Source: Certhia americana
Lineage: Eukaryota; Chordata; Aves; Passeriformes; Certhiidae
DNA: 64,000 nt
Assembly: GCA_018697195.1 (NCBI GenBank)
Contig: JAGMWU010000063.1
Coordinates: forward strand, 1 to 64,000
Direction: 5' to 3'
In this document: positions 33,131-45,640 of the stretch, in pieces
How positions within the stretch are numbered: the stretch's first letter is position 1
How the letters are laid out: each line of letters opens with the position of its first letter
The notes under the pieces: model-generated
The model's database searches: none
Told to the model about the DNA's origin: nothing
Seen by the model: the letters and a program-made list of their open reading frames with translations, nothing else
Made by a program: the position numbers and the translations under genes

Positions 33131-36110
33131 GTTGAGCCCCAGCTGGATTTGTTCCTTTCTTTCCCTTCCCAAGCCTGCCAGGCTGAAAGCTGTGCCTCTG
33201 TGCTTGCTGCAGGGGTGGGAGCATGAGCAGGTGGGACTGTGGGTGAATGGCAGGGTGAGGGCACAAGTCTTGGCACCTTCCTCCCATCCCTGCATCCCTG
33301 GGCATGCTGGCCTGCTGGGCCAGCAGCACTGTGGCTGTGCTGGCAGTTCATCCAGGCTCAATTTTTAAAGTTTTTTTAGACACCGGTGCGTGTTGCTCCT
33401 CCCCTCTCTCCCATGGGGCAGCAGGGAGCCGGTGCTGGGGTGCAGTCTGAGTGCAGGATTTACCTTCTACCCCAGGAGAACGTGGCTGGAACCAGGGGGA
33501 CCGGATTCCTGGATTCCTGGCACTCTGCCCTGCGGCCCTGCTCGTGGGGAGGGCTGAGGGCAGCTCCGGGTGATGAGGGTGGCAGATAACAACACCTGAG
33601 TGTTGACCCAAAGGTGACTTTGCCTCAGGCTTCACAGAGATTAACTAGAGATGAAAAACCGAGGCTGTAGCAGCCCTTTTAACCCTCCCTCACCTTTCCC
33701 CCCACCCCTTCCTGCTTCTTTCCAGCCTCTGAGTCTGTGGGAATCCAGGGATGCAATTCAGGGTTCCATGTACAGATACAGCAAGGCAGGAAGGGCAGAG
33801 CGGCCACATTTTTCTGCAACGAGTTTTTGTCCAAGCCCTCAGGGGATCCACAAGATGTGGGGTGCTGCTCTCTGAGCGCTTTTCTCACCTCATCCATTTT
33901 CCATGGAGCCCATGCTCCATCAGGTTTGGGGAGCATGAACCCTCCCAGCCCCGCAGTGAGACTGAGAGATTCTCTGTTTATCTTGGTCGAATGCTTTACA
34001 CAAATAATTATTTCCAAGGTAAATATTGTGAAAATCCAGATTATTTGCTCAAGAAATGAAAGAATAACTGCAGGAGCACATCAAAGAGGTGGATCTGCTC
34101 TGGCAACAAGAGGCTTCCTCCCTGGTTATTGGGAGCCTGATGCTCCTGCCCCAGGACCTGGATGGAGATGGCCAGAACTGATTTGCAAAATCAACTTCAG
34201 ACAGAGCTTTTCCACCCCCAGCTCCCGTGCCCCAAATGAGATTTGGGAATTAATTAAAAACCCAACCAATTGCGGGGGAATAGCAATAAAGACACAAAAC
34301 GCTGCAGGGCTGAGCCCAAACCTGGTTGGTGGGAGCAGGGCCCCACCCCTCAGGACACTCTGACCCTGCACCCCATGCTCAGCCCCCTCTGGGTGCAACT
34401 CAGGTGGGATGGGTGCCACAGGCAGGCAGCAGCACAGGGCTGGGACAGGGATCTGACCCAGGACTCCATGCCAGGGATTTTCCAATCCTCAGGGATTGCC
34501 AAGCCTTGTAAAGGGGCTGAATTCTCACCTCACAGAGGGATTAACTTGGCTCTTAGGGCAGATACTCCAGCCCCAAACACCCTCAGGTCAGTGGGCATTT
34601 CACCAGCAGGATGTGGATCCAGCCATTGGTCCCAGCAGAAACCTGGGGACATGTTGGGGCTCCCCCACAGCTTGGGGGGATCTGAATTATGAAGCCCATG
34701 GCATCCAAGCCTGAATTCCTGTGCCTGACCCACGGCCCCTCTGGTTTTAAGGCCTCCTCTGAAAGTTTATTATTACTATTATATCAAATCCCTGTGACGC
34801 TGGGCTGGTTTTACTGCACAAAGCAAGGTTTGGCAAATGTTGCCTTGCTTTGAAAGTTAAAATAATGGCATTAAACCAAAATCAAGTATTTATGGAGCTT
34901 TGGAGGGAAATATTTTACCTTGTAATTGGAATCCACTCTAACCCTTTCCAGTATTTTGTGGGCTTAAAAAAAAAGTCTTTAAAAATAAAATTGAATGATG
35001 CAATGAAAGTACAAAAGAAAATTAATCATCTCAGGCCATTATCCAGAGATACAGACTGAAACACACTTAAAACATCCCAGGATCCCTTGTTTATTGTGTC
35101 TCCAAGACTTCCAGATCCCACGTTTGGTTTACAGTGGGAAAAGGGCTTTCCTTGCTCTCAGCTGGGAAGATGAGCACAGCCAGGGTTGCTCCCCTCACCC
35201 CAAATGTCATATCCAGGTAGCACCCAGTGTGGTGAGGGGTCCCACCCCCTGGGCACCCCATGTCCCACCATCAGCATCCTTCCCAGGCTGCTCCCTGGGG
35301 CATGGAGTAGTGAGGCTGCCCAGAGAGATGAGCTCAGCCCTTATAGGACCCATATATGCTGGGAGCACCTGCCACTGGCTGGGAGGTCCAGGAGGGTGGT
35401 GGGGAGTAGGGGGAGTCTGTCCTGCTGCCCCAGTTTCTCCACAGAGAGATCCTCCTTGTCCACCCAGGCTCCTTTTTCCTGCAGCCCTGGATAAGTGGCA
35501 CTGACCAGTGGGAACTGGAGGGTTGGAGGCAAATCCTGTGAGGCAAATCATGTGTGGTCCTGAGCCTTGATGCATCCTTCCTGTTCCAGTGGTATCTACT
35601 GGGACAAAACCACCACACAGGATTTATCAGGCTGTTCTCACTCCCTGATGTTTTATATTTCATTTTAGCTGCCTCACTCTGGCAGAATAAATAGAGAAGA
35701 AATACAGTCACCCTCTGCTTGAAAAAGAGCAGAGCAGCACCAAAGGCTCGGGCTGGACAAGGTGGGAGGCAGGATTTGGAATACCAGGATCTTCCCCCAG
35801 CTTGCAGTGCTGAGATGTCGGAACACATTGCAAACCCTGATGCCCTTCCAGGGTACTTCTAAAACCTTGGAATGCGTTAAAATCTGGGCATCACCCCAAC
35901 CTGATCACTGCCGCTGGAAACATGAACCTGGAGCACCACTGCCTGTCCACAGCCAGAGGATGTGACCATGCTGGGATGTGAGCAGCACAGCCCAGCTCAG
36001 TATGAACATCCTCCTCACCCTGGCTTGGATGGTTCATTTTCCAGGACCCCTTTCCAGCGGCGTTGGGATGGGCAGGACCCTGAGTGCCGGGCTCTGCTGT
36101 TGTATCTGAT
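33131..36110. other. Intergenic DNA, nothing recognised
   Basis: Mixed composition with AT-rich patches at 33960-34070 and 34760-35040. No exon, RNA gene or repeat family recognised. Confidence 0.45.
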
Positions 36111-36119
36111 GGAAACGCA

Positions 36120-36315
36120 GTTTGAGCCTCCCTTCTTTAATGATTCCCTTTGAAATGTTGTTGCTTCCGAACATCCCCCTTCGGGGTAGAATATTAAGCA
36201 AGAGCAACTCGGCTGGAAATTCAGATTGTTTTTGTGCCTGTTTTCATTTACATTTTAATGACAGAGAAATCTTAGCAATCGGGCTGTTTGTAACAGGGCC
36301 AGGGAAAGAGGGAAA
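36120..36315. promoter_or_regulatory. Candidate conserved noncoding element
   Basis: An AT-rich island with TTTAATGATTCCC, GAATATTAAGC and, at 36241-36264, TTTACATTTTAATGAC. Dense homeodomain cores in GC-rich surroundings suggest an enhancer; conservation was not tested. Confidence 0.4.
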
Positions 36316-39300
36316 AAAAATCACCTGCCACCACCTCACCTTTGCACTGTGTAAACAGCACCAGGAGCACCAGGGAATCACCAACTTTTGGCATGAAGGG
36401 GCTCTTTTTCCCTTTCTCCTGTCCAGGTATGTGGGATTTAAGTCAGAAGGGACTCTTGGACCTCTTGCAGGGCTTTGCAGCACTGAGACACAGGTGCACT
36501 GGGTGTTTCGGTGCTGGGGAAGGGGATGTGGTGTGAAGGAACGAGCACATGGATGCTGTCCATTTGGGATGGTTGGGTACTGAGGCCGAGGGTGCTGCTG
36601 CTGCTCCAGCAGCTCACTTCACCTGCAGGAGGAGAGGAAAAGGGGTCCCAGACATCATCCTCTGCTTTGGACAGAGGTGGGGCAGAATTGTCCCTGTGAG
36701 AGCAGAGCCCCATCCCAGGAACCAGCATCTCAGTGCCCAGGAACCAACTCAGTGCCTCACTGGCAGCCCATGGCTCTTCAGATGAGGTATGGGGATCCAG
36801 GCCTCCCTGAGAAAACAGCTGGGAGTAAAGATCACTGGAAGAGAGGCAATAAACTCTCGGTTATTCTTCTGCCAGGGAGGCCAATCAAGCTGCAAAGAGT
36901 GCCCCAAGGCCAGCTGTACATCATTATTTCCTTGTGCGGGTCCCGTGTGATGTAGTGGCTGTCTCGCTGGAGGGAATGCCTCCCTTCCCAGTTTTCAGCA
37001 TCAGCACTGGAATATCTGGAGCCCTGGAAGCATTGGGTTGAATCCCAAAAGCCCCAGTGCCGCATTTTATTCCTTCAAGACGATAATAATCCGAGTGCTG
37101 CACACACGGCCTGTCCAGGACTGCTTGATTGAGGGCTAAAAACAAAGGTTCTGTCTGCACAGCCAACAAACTCCTGTGCAGCCCCAGAGACTCACTGAGG
37201 GGGATGCTGGCTCCTCCTGGCCAGGATGGGGGGACACCATTCCCCACAGGATGGGGCTGGGGGCTGCCAAAGACAGGTTCCAGCTCTGTGACACAGGTGG
37301 GACACATTGGCAGTGTGGCCAATGCCAGCCTCTGCAGACAGGAGCCCCTGGGATGTAGACTGGGACCAGGTTTCAGCCTCTGGGGTGGCCAGACTGGTCT
37401 CCAAGCTCTCTGTGGACCACTGGAAGTGGACAAAAGCTCAGGTTGGTGTGGTGGAGGGTGGCTTCCAGTTGTCTGTGTTAGATTTAAACAGAAGTGCCTG
37501 GCTTGGCTGCATTCACAGACTCTATCGATGTTTTCCATCTTGGAATCTCCATTTTCCTCTGTCCTTAATTTCTCTGCTGTGGACATGGCTGGAGGGAGAC
37601 AGCAGCTTCCATCTCCCAGTCATGGATGGAGACTGCATTTCGCACCAACAACAAAGTGAAACAACAAAGAAATGCATTTGGATTTTTTAAGTCCATTGAG
37701 GACTTGGCTCATTTTGTTTTCTGTTCCCAAAGCCTCCTTCTCCAAGTCTCCAGCCCTGCCCAGCAAGTGGCACCATCTGTATTTTCACATTTGAGTGCTG
37801 CCAGAGGGAGGATTGGCACTGTGGCACTGGCTGTGCTAGGACCTGAGCTCTGGATGTGATCACTGTGCCCACCCTTTCGTCTCCTGAGTTGTGGCACACT
37901 TGGTTTCTCAAACCATCCAAAAACTTCCCAGAGTGGGGAGATCCAAGCTGACTTTCTGTCTCCTTTGTTTGTTCCAGGAGGGCAAGGAGGAGGATGCAGA
38001 GCCAGCACTGGGGCACACACACCCCAGCAAACCTGCCGAAACCCGGGAGAAATGGAAACTTTTTAAAAATTCATGAAAACTGAGGAATACAAAGCCGAAT
38101 TAGGAGAGCCGGTAGTGCTGGGCTGAGTCTGTTTGGTGTTGATACTGTGTAAAATTAAGTCAGACTGGTCTTTCTTGTGGCCAGAGGGTAGGAAAAGGGC
38201 TCCCAGTGGAGAGGACCCAGCCTGGCGCTGGCGATGCTGAGCGGGGATTGATAACCCGGCACGGGGGGCCATGGCTCCGACGGATGATGCTCCGGGCCCA
38301 AAAGCTGCATTTATCCCAGCGATAGCAGCCGAGCCAGAGCTGCAGGCCTTGGGGGCAAAAAAGGCTTAAAAACCCATCCTTCATTCATCAGGCAGCTGAG
38401 ACAGAGAGGGGGGAGGAGGGGGAGACAAAAATGATGGAGAACGAATTAAGAATTGGAGGAAACATGGAGGGGGAGCTGCTGTGCCCCGAACAAGGGGCTC
38501 AGCTCTGCCCAGACCCTTGCCCACAAAGCCAGGAATGGGCAGGAACCTGGGTGGGGAGTGCCCAGGGGGGCGTCAGGGCATGAATACCACCTGAGGTGTC
38601 ATCACTACCTAATCCCCAAATAATACCCCTCTCCAATCCTGGAGCCACCCACTGCAGATGCTGGTGGGTGGGAGGCAGGAATGGGTGCTGAGATCTAGGA
38701 TCCCCTTTCCAGCATCTGCCTCTGGTGCCCTGGCAATGCCAGGTGGCCACTGGGAATTTTGCAGACAGGGGAATGGCAGGAGAAGGTTAATCAGTCGCTT
38801 CTCACAAGCAAATAATGCAATGTGACAGCGAGGGGCTGGCAGGGGCTGCAGAGACCCCTGCATCGAGGGAAACCCACCATGCAGAGAGAATGTGCCTGGC
38901 AGCGTGGGCAGGGGCCTGCCAGAGCAGGGATCAGTAGGGGCAGGCAGCAGAGAGAGGGCTGGAGATGCTCATGGCTGAGATATGCACCCCAAAAACTTCT
39001 GCCTGCTGTGGGAGATTTCTGCTCTGCCCCCAGATCCTTGGGATCTGGAAAACTTTCCAAAGGACTCAGTTTGGTTGCACACTGGAAGAAAACCAAGTTT
39101 TAAAACCTTTAACAGTCCATGATGAACCAGTTCTTGTTCCCCAGCCAGCCCCAGTTCTGCAGTCATCAACTGCGGGACCTGAAGTAACCATGACATGAAT
39201 AAAATTTGACATTTTACCCAGCCTGGGCCAAGGAAACTCACCCAGAACCTTCTCCACCAGCCCCACAGTTTCTGACAGCAGCGTGGTGGCTGGGAAAGCA

Positions 39301-40935
39301 TCTGTGGCAACTAACCAGGGCACATGAGGCCATGGGCACAGCCACCCCCCACATCCTCAATATGGGGACACCCATGGCAGGTCTGAGAGCAGATGTCAAA
39401 TCCCCCTCTCCACTCATCTCTATGGACACCTAAAGTACATTTGAGAATGTGCCAAAGAGGGAAGACTCTCTCTGGGTACTGGGAATGAGCTGTTTGCACC
39501 CCATGGGGGTCACCTGATGGCCACACTGGTCACCCAGGCCAGAAGCAGAAGTGCCACTACCCAACAACTCCTTGTTGAGGAAGGAGTCTCCTGCCATGTT
39601 ACTCACCAGGATTGCACTGTGGAAATAATTCAAATTAGGCATGCGTGTAATTACCGATATTTTATCCAAACAGGAGGAGCTGGAACATCCCCGGGTATCT
39701 GGGGAATCATCTCACTAGATGCAAAGCACGAAACGATGTGGTGGATGGGGGACAGGCTGATGTGGACCCTGCCCAGGGCTGCCTGGTGGGACAGGGAGAC
39801 AATAAATGTCCTCAGGACATGCCACCAGTGTGGGCATCCCAGCCAAGTTCTTCCTCTGCCACCCCTTCCATGATATATCATGGTGGCACAACCATCCAGG
39901 CAGTGAATATCCATCTCCAAGCATCCTAAATGTTTGGAATGGCAAGCTCTTGTCCCATCCTGTTCATTTGCCAGCTCTTTCCAAGCCCTGTCAGAGGAGA
40001 CTGCATCCCTGCTGGTGCTGCCACGCCAGAGACTGCATTTTCCTCATGTGTGGAGGACGAGGCTGTGGCAGCTCCAAGCTGTGGGATCTGTCAGATGGAG
40101 AAGTTGGGTCCAGAGATCTCCAGGGACTGGGAGACACCAGGAGTGGTGTGGATTGAAACCAGCCAACTCCTCCAGGCTAGCCCTGCTCTGGTTCAGCTCT
40201 GAGCAAGTTTTCCATGCCCCGGGTTTGGGTTTGGGTTCTTTTTTCTGCTTGGAACAAGCCCAATGCACCAAGATTTGCATGATTTTCTGCCTGCAGCTCC
40301 AGACTTTCCAGAAACTCAACCTCTGTGCTCGTGCCAGATGCCTGCTGCTGGCTACTGGTGCTGCCAAAACTGCCCTGGAGGCTGCTCAGGAGTCACCAGC
40401 TCAAAGCTTAGGCACGAGCCTTACCCGGTGCTCGGCAGCAGCCCCACGGCTGAGGGGACAAGGTGGGGATGGAGCCCGGGGCATGGGCTTATCCCGGTGC
40501 TGCCGGGAGCGTGTTGGAGCAGGTCCCTGCAGTAAAGGTGAAATTTGCAGTGAGCTCCTCTGAAATGAAAGCAGCCTCTGGAGCAACCTTTTCTGAGGAA
40601 TTACCCTGCTGATTAATCTCTGCCGAAGTCACAAGTGATAAATGAAGCGATTAAGGGACAGACCTGCCTGTGGGGTTTTGTGGGGGTGGGCAAGGTGGGA
40701 TGTTCCCCCATCACCACTATTTGGGCTCTCTAAATACCTGACATCTCCTAAATCCGTATCACCAGAGCAGCCCTGGGTGGCTCTTGCAGTGGGGTCATCG
40801 GTGACCTCCCAGTTCTGTCCCTGCTCAGAGGGGTCTATGGAAATTGGGGAGAGGGTGTGGAGGCCAGAGTGACCTTGTGCAGCCGGGGACTGGGGCAGAG
40901 GGCCGGGGGTGCTGCTGCTCTCAGCTGTGTTTGGT
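36316..40935. other. Intergenic DNA, mostly nothing recognised
   Basis: G/C-rich, with long chance open frames on both strands and no protein similarity. A small island at 37060-37130 contains GACGATAATAATCCGAG, a GATA-like plus homeodomain-like site. A patch near 39600-39670 reads TAATTCAAATTAGGC. Confidence 0.4.
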
Positions 40936-41230
40936 GGTCCCTGCGTGTACCAGGGGCTAATACGTGTGAAAAGCAGATTTATTTTTGCCTACGTTTCATA
41001 TTCTTCACGCTCCACTGCGGGAGACAAAGGATCAGCTCTTCAATGGAGTCCTAAGAATAAACCTTAAACCTCATCAAATCCAATCCGGCAATAAAAATTG
41101 CCCGAACAAAAGGCCAGGGACGAGGGTGGTGGCGGGGCCTTTTCCCCACGATAACAAGTTTTCACAAGACTGTTTATCCGCACAATTTGGAACGACACTT
41201 AAAATCTCTAATCCCAATAGGCATGAAAGT
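40936..41230. promoter_or_regulatory. Candidate conserved noncoding element
   Basis: Holds CTCATCAAATCCAATCCGGC, CACGATAACAAG and CTGTTTATCCGCAC. The CG-containing yet AT-rich sequence with GATA-like cores differs from the surrounding DNA and resembles a developmental enhancer. No test of conservation was possible. Confidence 0.35.
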
Positions 41231-43245
41231 GCTTGTCCCAAGCAAGCAGGTGGATTGTCCCGGAGCGGCCGCGTTGCCAATGCTGCTCGGTGGTCGCGGC
41301 GGTGCCCGTGGGGGTCAGGGGGAATGTGCTGAGACGGGGCAGCTGCAGCCTGAATGCCTCTCTTCAACCTTAAAGCCTCGGCCCCTCTTCCCCGCACCCC
41401 TCTCCATCCCACCCCCTATTCAAGCCGGTTTTAAAAGGCAGCAAAATGGTTACAAGGTTTAAGGCAGAGGCGAGCAAAATGCTGCACAAAGGGAGGACAA
41501 AGGCGTGCGGCGGCCGGTCCTAATCCAGCATTGCCCATGGCAATGCAGCCCGGAGCGGGGCTGCGCGGATTAAACACACTGCCAACGCCGGGGTTTAGCG
41601 ACAGGGCTGGGGGGTGCCGAGGGATGAACCCCCTGCCCGGCCCACCAGAGCCCTTCGAGGCATCCGTCCCTCCAGGGGCTGGCGCAGGAGGTGGGGTGGA
41701 AGCAGCGAGGCAGAGTGGATTCACCCTGTCCCTCATCATTCCGGGGAGCAGCGCCAGTCCCCGGGCTGGTGTGGATCCTATGGAGGCAGGAGGTGGGATG
41801 TTGGGAGCTGATTGATGTTGGGTTTAGCAGAGATGCTGAGGGTGGAGCAAAAGCCTCTGTGTCCCCAGTGGCAGCTTCAGCCCAAAGAAACCCTTTATTC
41901 CTCCTGTTCTTACATAAAATTCCAGAAAGTGTTCATAGCAAATGACAGCTCCTAAGTTGCCCAGCCTGAGGCCTTCCAAGGCTGTGCCTTGAGTCACTGG
42001 ACCAGCTGCTTTTCCCTAATGGCTGCTGCCTCCAAGCTCCCAACTCAGCTCCGTGTCAGATCAAGTGCCCACATTCCCAATATAAGGTTCTGTACAGGAA
42101 GAATCTCCCCTCTGGGGCAGAGATGGGATGAGCAACAAGCCCCCCATATAAAACCAGCAGTCTTATAACCAATGACTGAGGACACCCACACCTCTTTGTC
42201 CCACACACCCCAAATGCTGGTGGCATCCAGGACAGTCTTGACTCCTGACACATGCTGCCCATCCTCAGTTTATGGAAAACTCCTTCCTTTGGATCTGACA
42301 TTCCCACAGCACCCAGAAAGGAGCTGTCTCCCCCATAGCATAAATTTTCCCCTCCGTTTAAAGTTGGTGTTGAAATTACGGCAATTATTTTCACAGTCTC
42401 TGCGCTAAGAGCCTGAGCCCGGCGCTGTGCCCGGCTCAGCAGACGTCTGCTAATCCCTTTAGCACTCCAGAACTATCACCCAGACAGCAACGGGGCTCGG
42501 GATGAAACCAAACTGACATCCCTTTTGCACGTGGAAGTGAGGAGAGGTGCATCAGAGGGTCATGGAGGGCGGCGGTGCCGATTAGGGGTGCCACCGTTGT
42601 CACCTGCAGGCGCGGCTCGGTGGCATTGCGCTGACACTCATTTGCCCTGAGCTGTTGGGACTTGTCGCTGCCACTGTCACACGTCCCTGACACTCACGGG
42701 GTGCCAGCCCACCCTGCTTCCCACGCCCACCATGCACAGGCTGCTGTTGGGAGGAGTGCTGGGCTCAGGGTTGGGAGATGCCCTGGGTGTTCCCGAAGTG
42801 GGTGGCATGTCCCATTCGTGGCTGAGATTTCCCAGGGGAAGGACATCAGAGGACAGGTGAGGGACGTGCTGCATCCCACTCCCCAGGGCTCAGGGGTGCT
42901 GCAGTCCTCGCTGGATGCTCTAAGGCTCCTGCTCACTGCAAAGAGGCTTTTAATTACTGTCAGTGCCCGGGTCTTGCAGCAAAGTGCTCTTTCCTCCCTC
43001 AAAGATGGGCCAGGGGCAAGTCAGGGCTTTGGGCCATTTTCAGGCACAGATTTGTGATCCAAAAGGAAGGACAGAAATCCCAGGAGTACAACATGCACAA
43101 TGAAGCTGGTTTTTAACCAACAGATAACAGGGCACAGGGGCAGCCCCTCAATCCCTGCCCAGAGCTGCCCAAGGCATTTCTGGTAAGGAAATCCTTAGAG
43201 AGAAAATCTCTTCTCTGCACAATTACGGCCACTGGAGCTGTGTTT
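41231..43245. other. Intergenic DNA, nothing firm
   Basis: G/C-rich. One short AT-rich patch at 42350-42400 carries GAAATTACGGCAATTATTTTC. No gene or repeat family recognised. Confidence 0.4.
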
Positions 43246-43870
43246 GGACACACTCAGTCCGCACAAGGCCACTCTTTCCTTCCTTAAGCAATATGCCTTT
43301 AAAACATATGAAACCACAGCAAAAGCAACTCCTTATTTGGCTAGGTCGAGTTATTTTTCCTCCCCAAGTTCCTGGCAAAAAGGCACTTGAATAAAGTTTA
43401 AAAAACCCCCCAAAACCACAAAAAGACAGTGAGGTTGTGCTTTAAATTAGCATTAATTTACAAAGCCCAGACAGACCCGCTAAGCAAATTGTGCCCATTA
43501 ATATATTAACAACAGATTTTTCCCTACTGTTCCTTTGGGTCCGGAGCCTGAACAGGGGCTGGTGATTAAGGTTTTTTTAATTCTAAGAGCCTCAATGACC
43601 GAGCTGGACTCACGGCTGCCTGAGCTGGGAGGGTGTCAGGGTGACCTCAATAAAGTAGGTGACCATGGCACCTCTAATCCCCTCTTTTAATTGATTACTC
43701 TCACCCAGCCCCCGAGGCCATGAGAATGGGGGACCCACCCTCTATAGATTAGCACCCTTTAGTTTACAGATCAGCCACTTTTTCAGTCCTTTGCCCTGCA
43801 GCAATGCATGAAAATAACACTAATCTCATTAAGGACAGAAGGGAGCCCTTCAAAGTTTATTAATAATGGG
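43246..43870. promoter_or_regulatory. Candidate conserved noncoding element cluster
   Basis: An extended AT-rich island with TTTAAATTAGCATTAATTTAC (from 43441), CATTAATATATTAACAAC (from 43497), GGTGATTAAGG and CTTTTAATTGATTACTC (from 43684). The high density of TAAT and ATTA cores over 600 bp makes it one of the best enhancer candidates in the window. Confidence 0.42.
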
Positions 43871-45165
43871 AGCAGACAGGGAGAGAGTCAGGCTCTGGGT
43901 CAGATTTCAAAGCTGGGGAAGTGGCAGGAGCTTTCCAAGGACCTGGTTTTGCCAGGGAGGAGGGTTTTTTGCTATATTTCCAGTTGGGTCTGGAGGTGCT
44001 GGTGGTGGCTCTGAGGAGCACTGGGGCTGCTGAGAACCTGGGACACCCCAGATATGGCTGTGAAGGGATGGACAGTGCCCACCACTGGTTTGGCTGCTTG
44101 GGAGCTGCTCCAAGTTCTGCTCCACTGCAGAGAACTGTCTTCCCTGCAACCCCCAGCTGAAGAATTTCTTGAGTGATGGCAAGATCTCATCACCTTGAAA
44201 GAGGCCTGACAAACAAGATCTTAAGCTTTAAACACCAGAATGCAGAGGCTGACATAAAAAAGGAGAATAATATTTTCAAGGCCAAAGCAGCATCCTAGCC
44301 CTGGTGTTTGTGTTTTAGGTGGAATTGAAGAGCAACACAGTCCCTGAAAGCTGATGGCTGTGGGGTTGTGACCCTGGAACAGGGCACAGGCTGCCCATTT
44401 CTGCTGTCTGGGGGAAGCATGTCTTGAAGGACCATTGGCATTTGGAGCTGGACTTGTTTCACCTTCCTCTTCCTCACTGTGGCATGAGAGAAAAATCACC
44501 TTTCAGCTCAGAGGTCTGGGGCTCTATAAATGCCATGAGCAGGCTGGTAGAGGTTATGAAAGGTCACCCAATTTCTCCCAAGCTGCCTGAGACCCTCACA
44601 AAAATCCATGAATTTTTAAAGCATATTCCAAGTGCAGTGTCAGTTTTAGGGATGATCCCTGATTTACTCCCTGGCTTCAAAGAGGAGACAATGGCACAAA
44701 TGTTTTGGCAGAAGCAGGACTTCAGTGCTGACACACCTGAATATCACCTCTGTGATTTCCCAAGCATCCTGAGGGATTGGGGTGTTGGGACCTTTGACTG
44801 CTCCTTTGGAATGCTGTAGATCCCAGAGGATCTGCAGGGAGACACCTCACCTGTGAGAGGGTTGAACGCAGAATGGGGATCCCCTCCCACTAACAACACT
44901 GTGGGGATCCCATGGCTTGGGAGCTTGAGATGAAACTAAACTGGCATCCTTTTGTCACCTGGAAGTGAGAAGCAGCTCACGGATCACATGTCAGGAGCTG
45001 CCCCAAATCCATGGCATTAAACCCACCAACACCCCAACAGGGCTGGATTTTGGGATAAGTGTCCAGGCTATAACACCAAGGGTTTGAGGGGGGCTTGGCA
45101 AAAGGATGAGCTGGATCAAGAGGAGGGAGGGTCCCAGGCTGTGATCCCTCCAGGCCTAACCTAAT
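43871..45165. other. Intergenic DNA, nothing recognised
   Basis: Ordinary intergenic sequence. An open frame at 44424-44819 on the plus strand has no recognisable similarity and no codon-level support. Confidence 0.4.
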
Positions 45166-45640
45166 CACCATCGCTCTGCATTATTACCCTGCCTAACGTG
45201 GCATGCTTTTAAATAAAATATGCAAAGATTTCTCAAATTATTTCCCCGGGGCAAGTGCGTTTTCTATCTTCGCTCGTGCATGTTAATCTGAAAAATGCAA
45301 ATTCCACACACACACCCCCATCTGTTGGGGCTCGGCCATTTATTAACTTTTTTTAATGCAAAATATTTCTTTCTTTTATATATACATATATATATATATT
45401 AAAAAGCAATGAGTTTTGTTATCTCTGCCCCTATTTTATTTCATTTAGAGAAAACAGGTTTTAATGGGTAAAAAAAAAATAATTATAACAATAAAATGGC
45501 CCTGAGGTGCTGAGAATTACGACTCACTCAGCACTGGAGTTTTAATCGGAGATTGGTGTTGGGTAGGATTACGGCTGCAAGAAGGCTGGGCCTGTTTTAA
45601 GAAGAAATGATGATGTTCAGGAGACAAAGATTTACTTATT
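45166..45640. promoter_or_regulatory. Candidate conserved noncoding element with octamer motif
   Basis: An AT-rich island containing AATATGCAAAGATTTC, GTGCATGTTAATCTG and a perfect POU octamer ATGCAAAT at 45295-45302. A TA microsatellite lies at about 45378-45400. It is followed by GTTTTAATCGGAGATTGG. The POU and homeodomain cores suggest neural or embryonic regulation, as inference only. Confidence 0.42.

Noticed and set aside
33737..34363. 208-codon plus-strand open frame
   Set aside because: No similarity; crosses both AT-rich and GC-rich segments without any composition change expected of a gene.
36924..37586. 220-codon minus-strand open frame in the gene-poor region
   Set aside because: No domain, no repeat-family signature and no codon-bias support. 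Chance open frames of this size are common in GC-rich DNA.
39934..40563. 209-codon plus-strand open frame
   Set aside because: No recognisable similarity; overlaps several other equally long chance frames.
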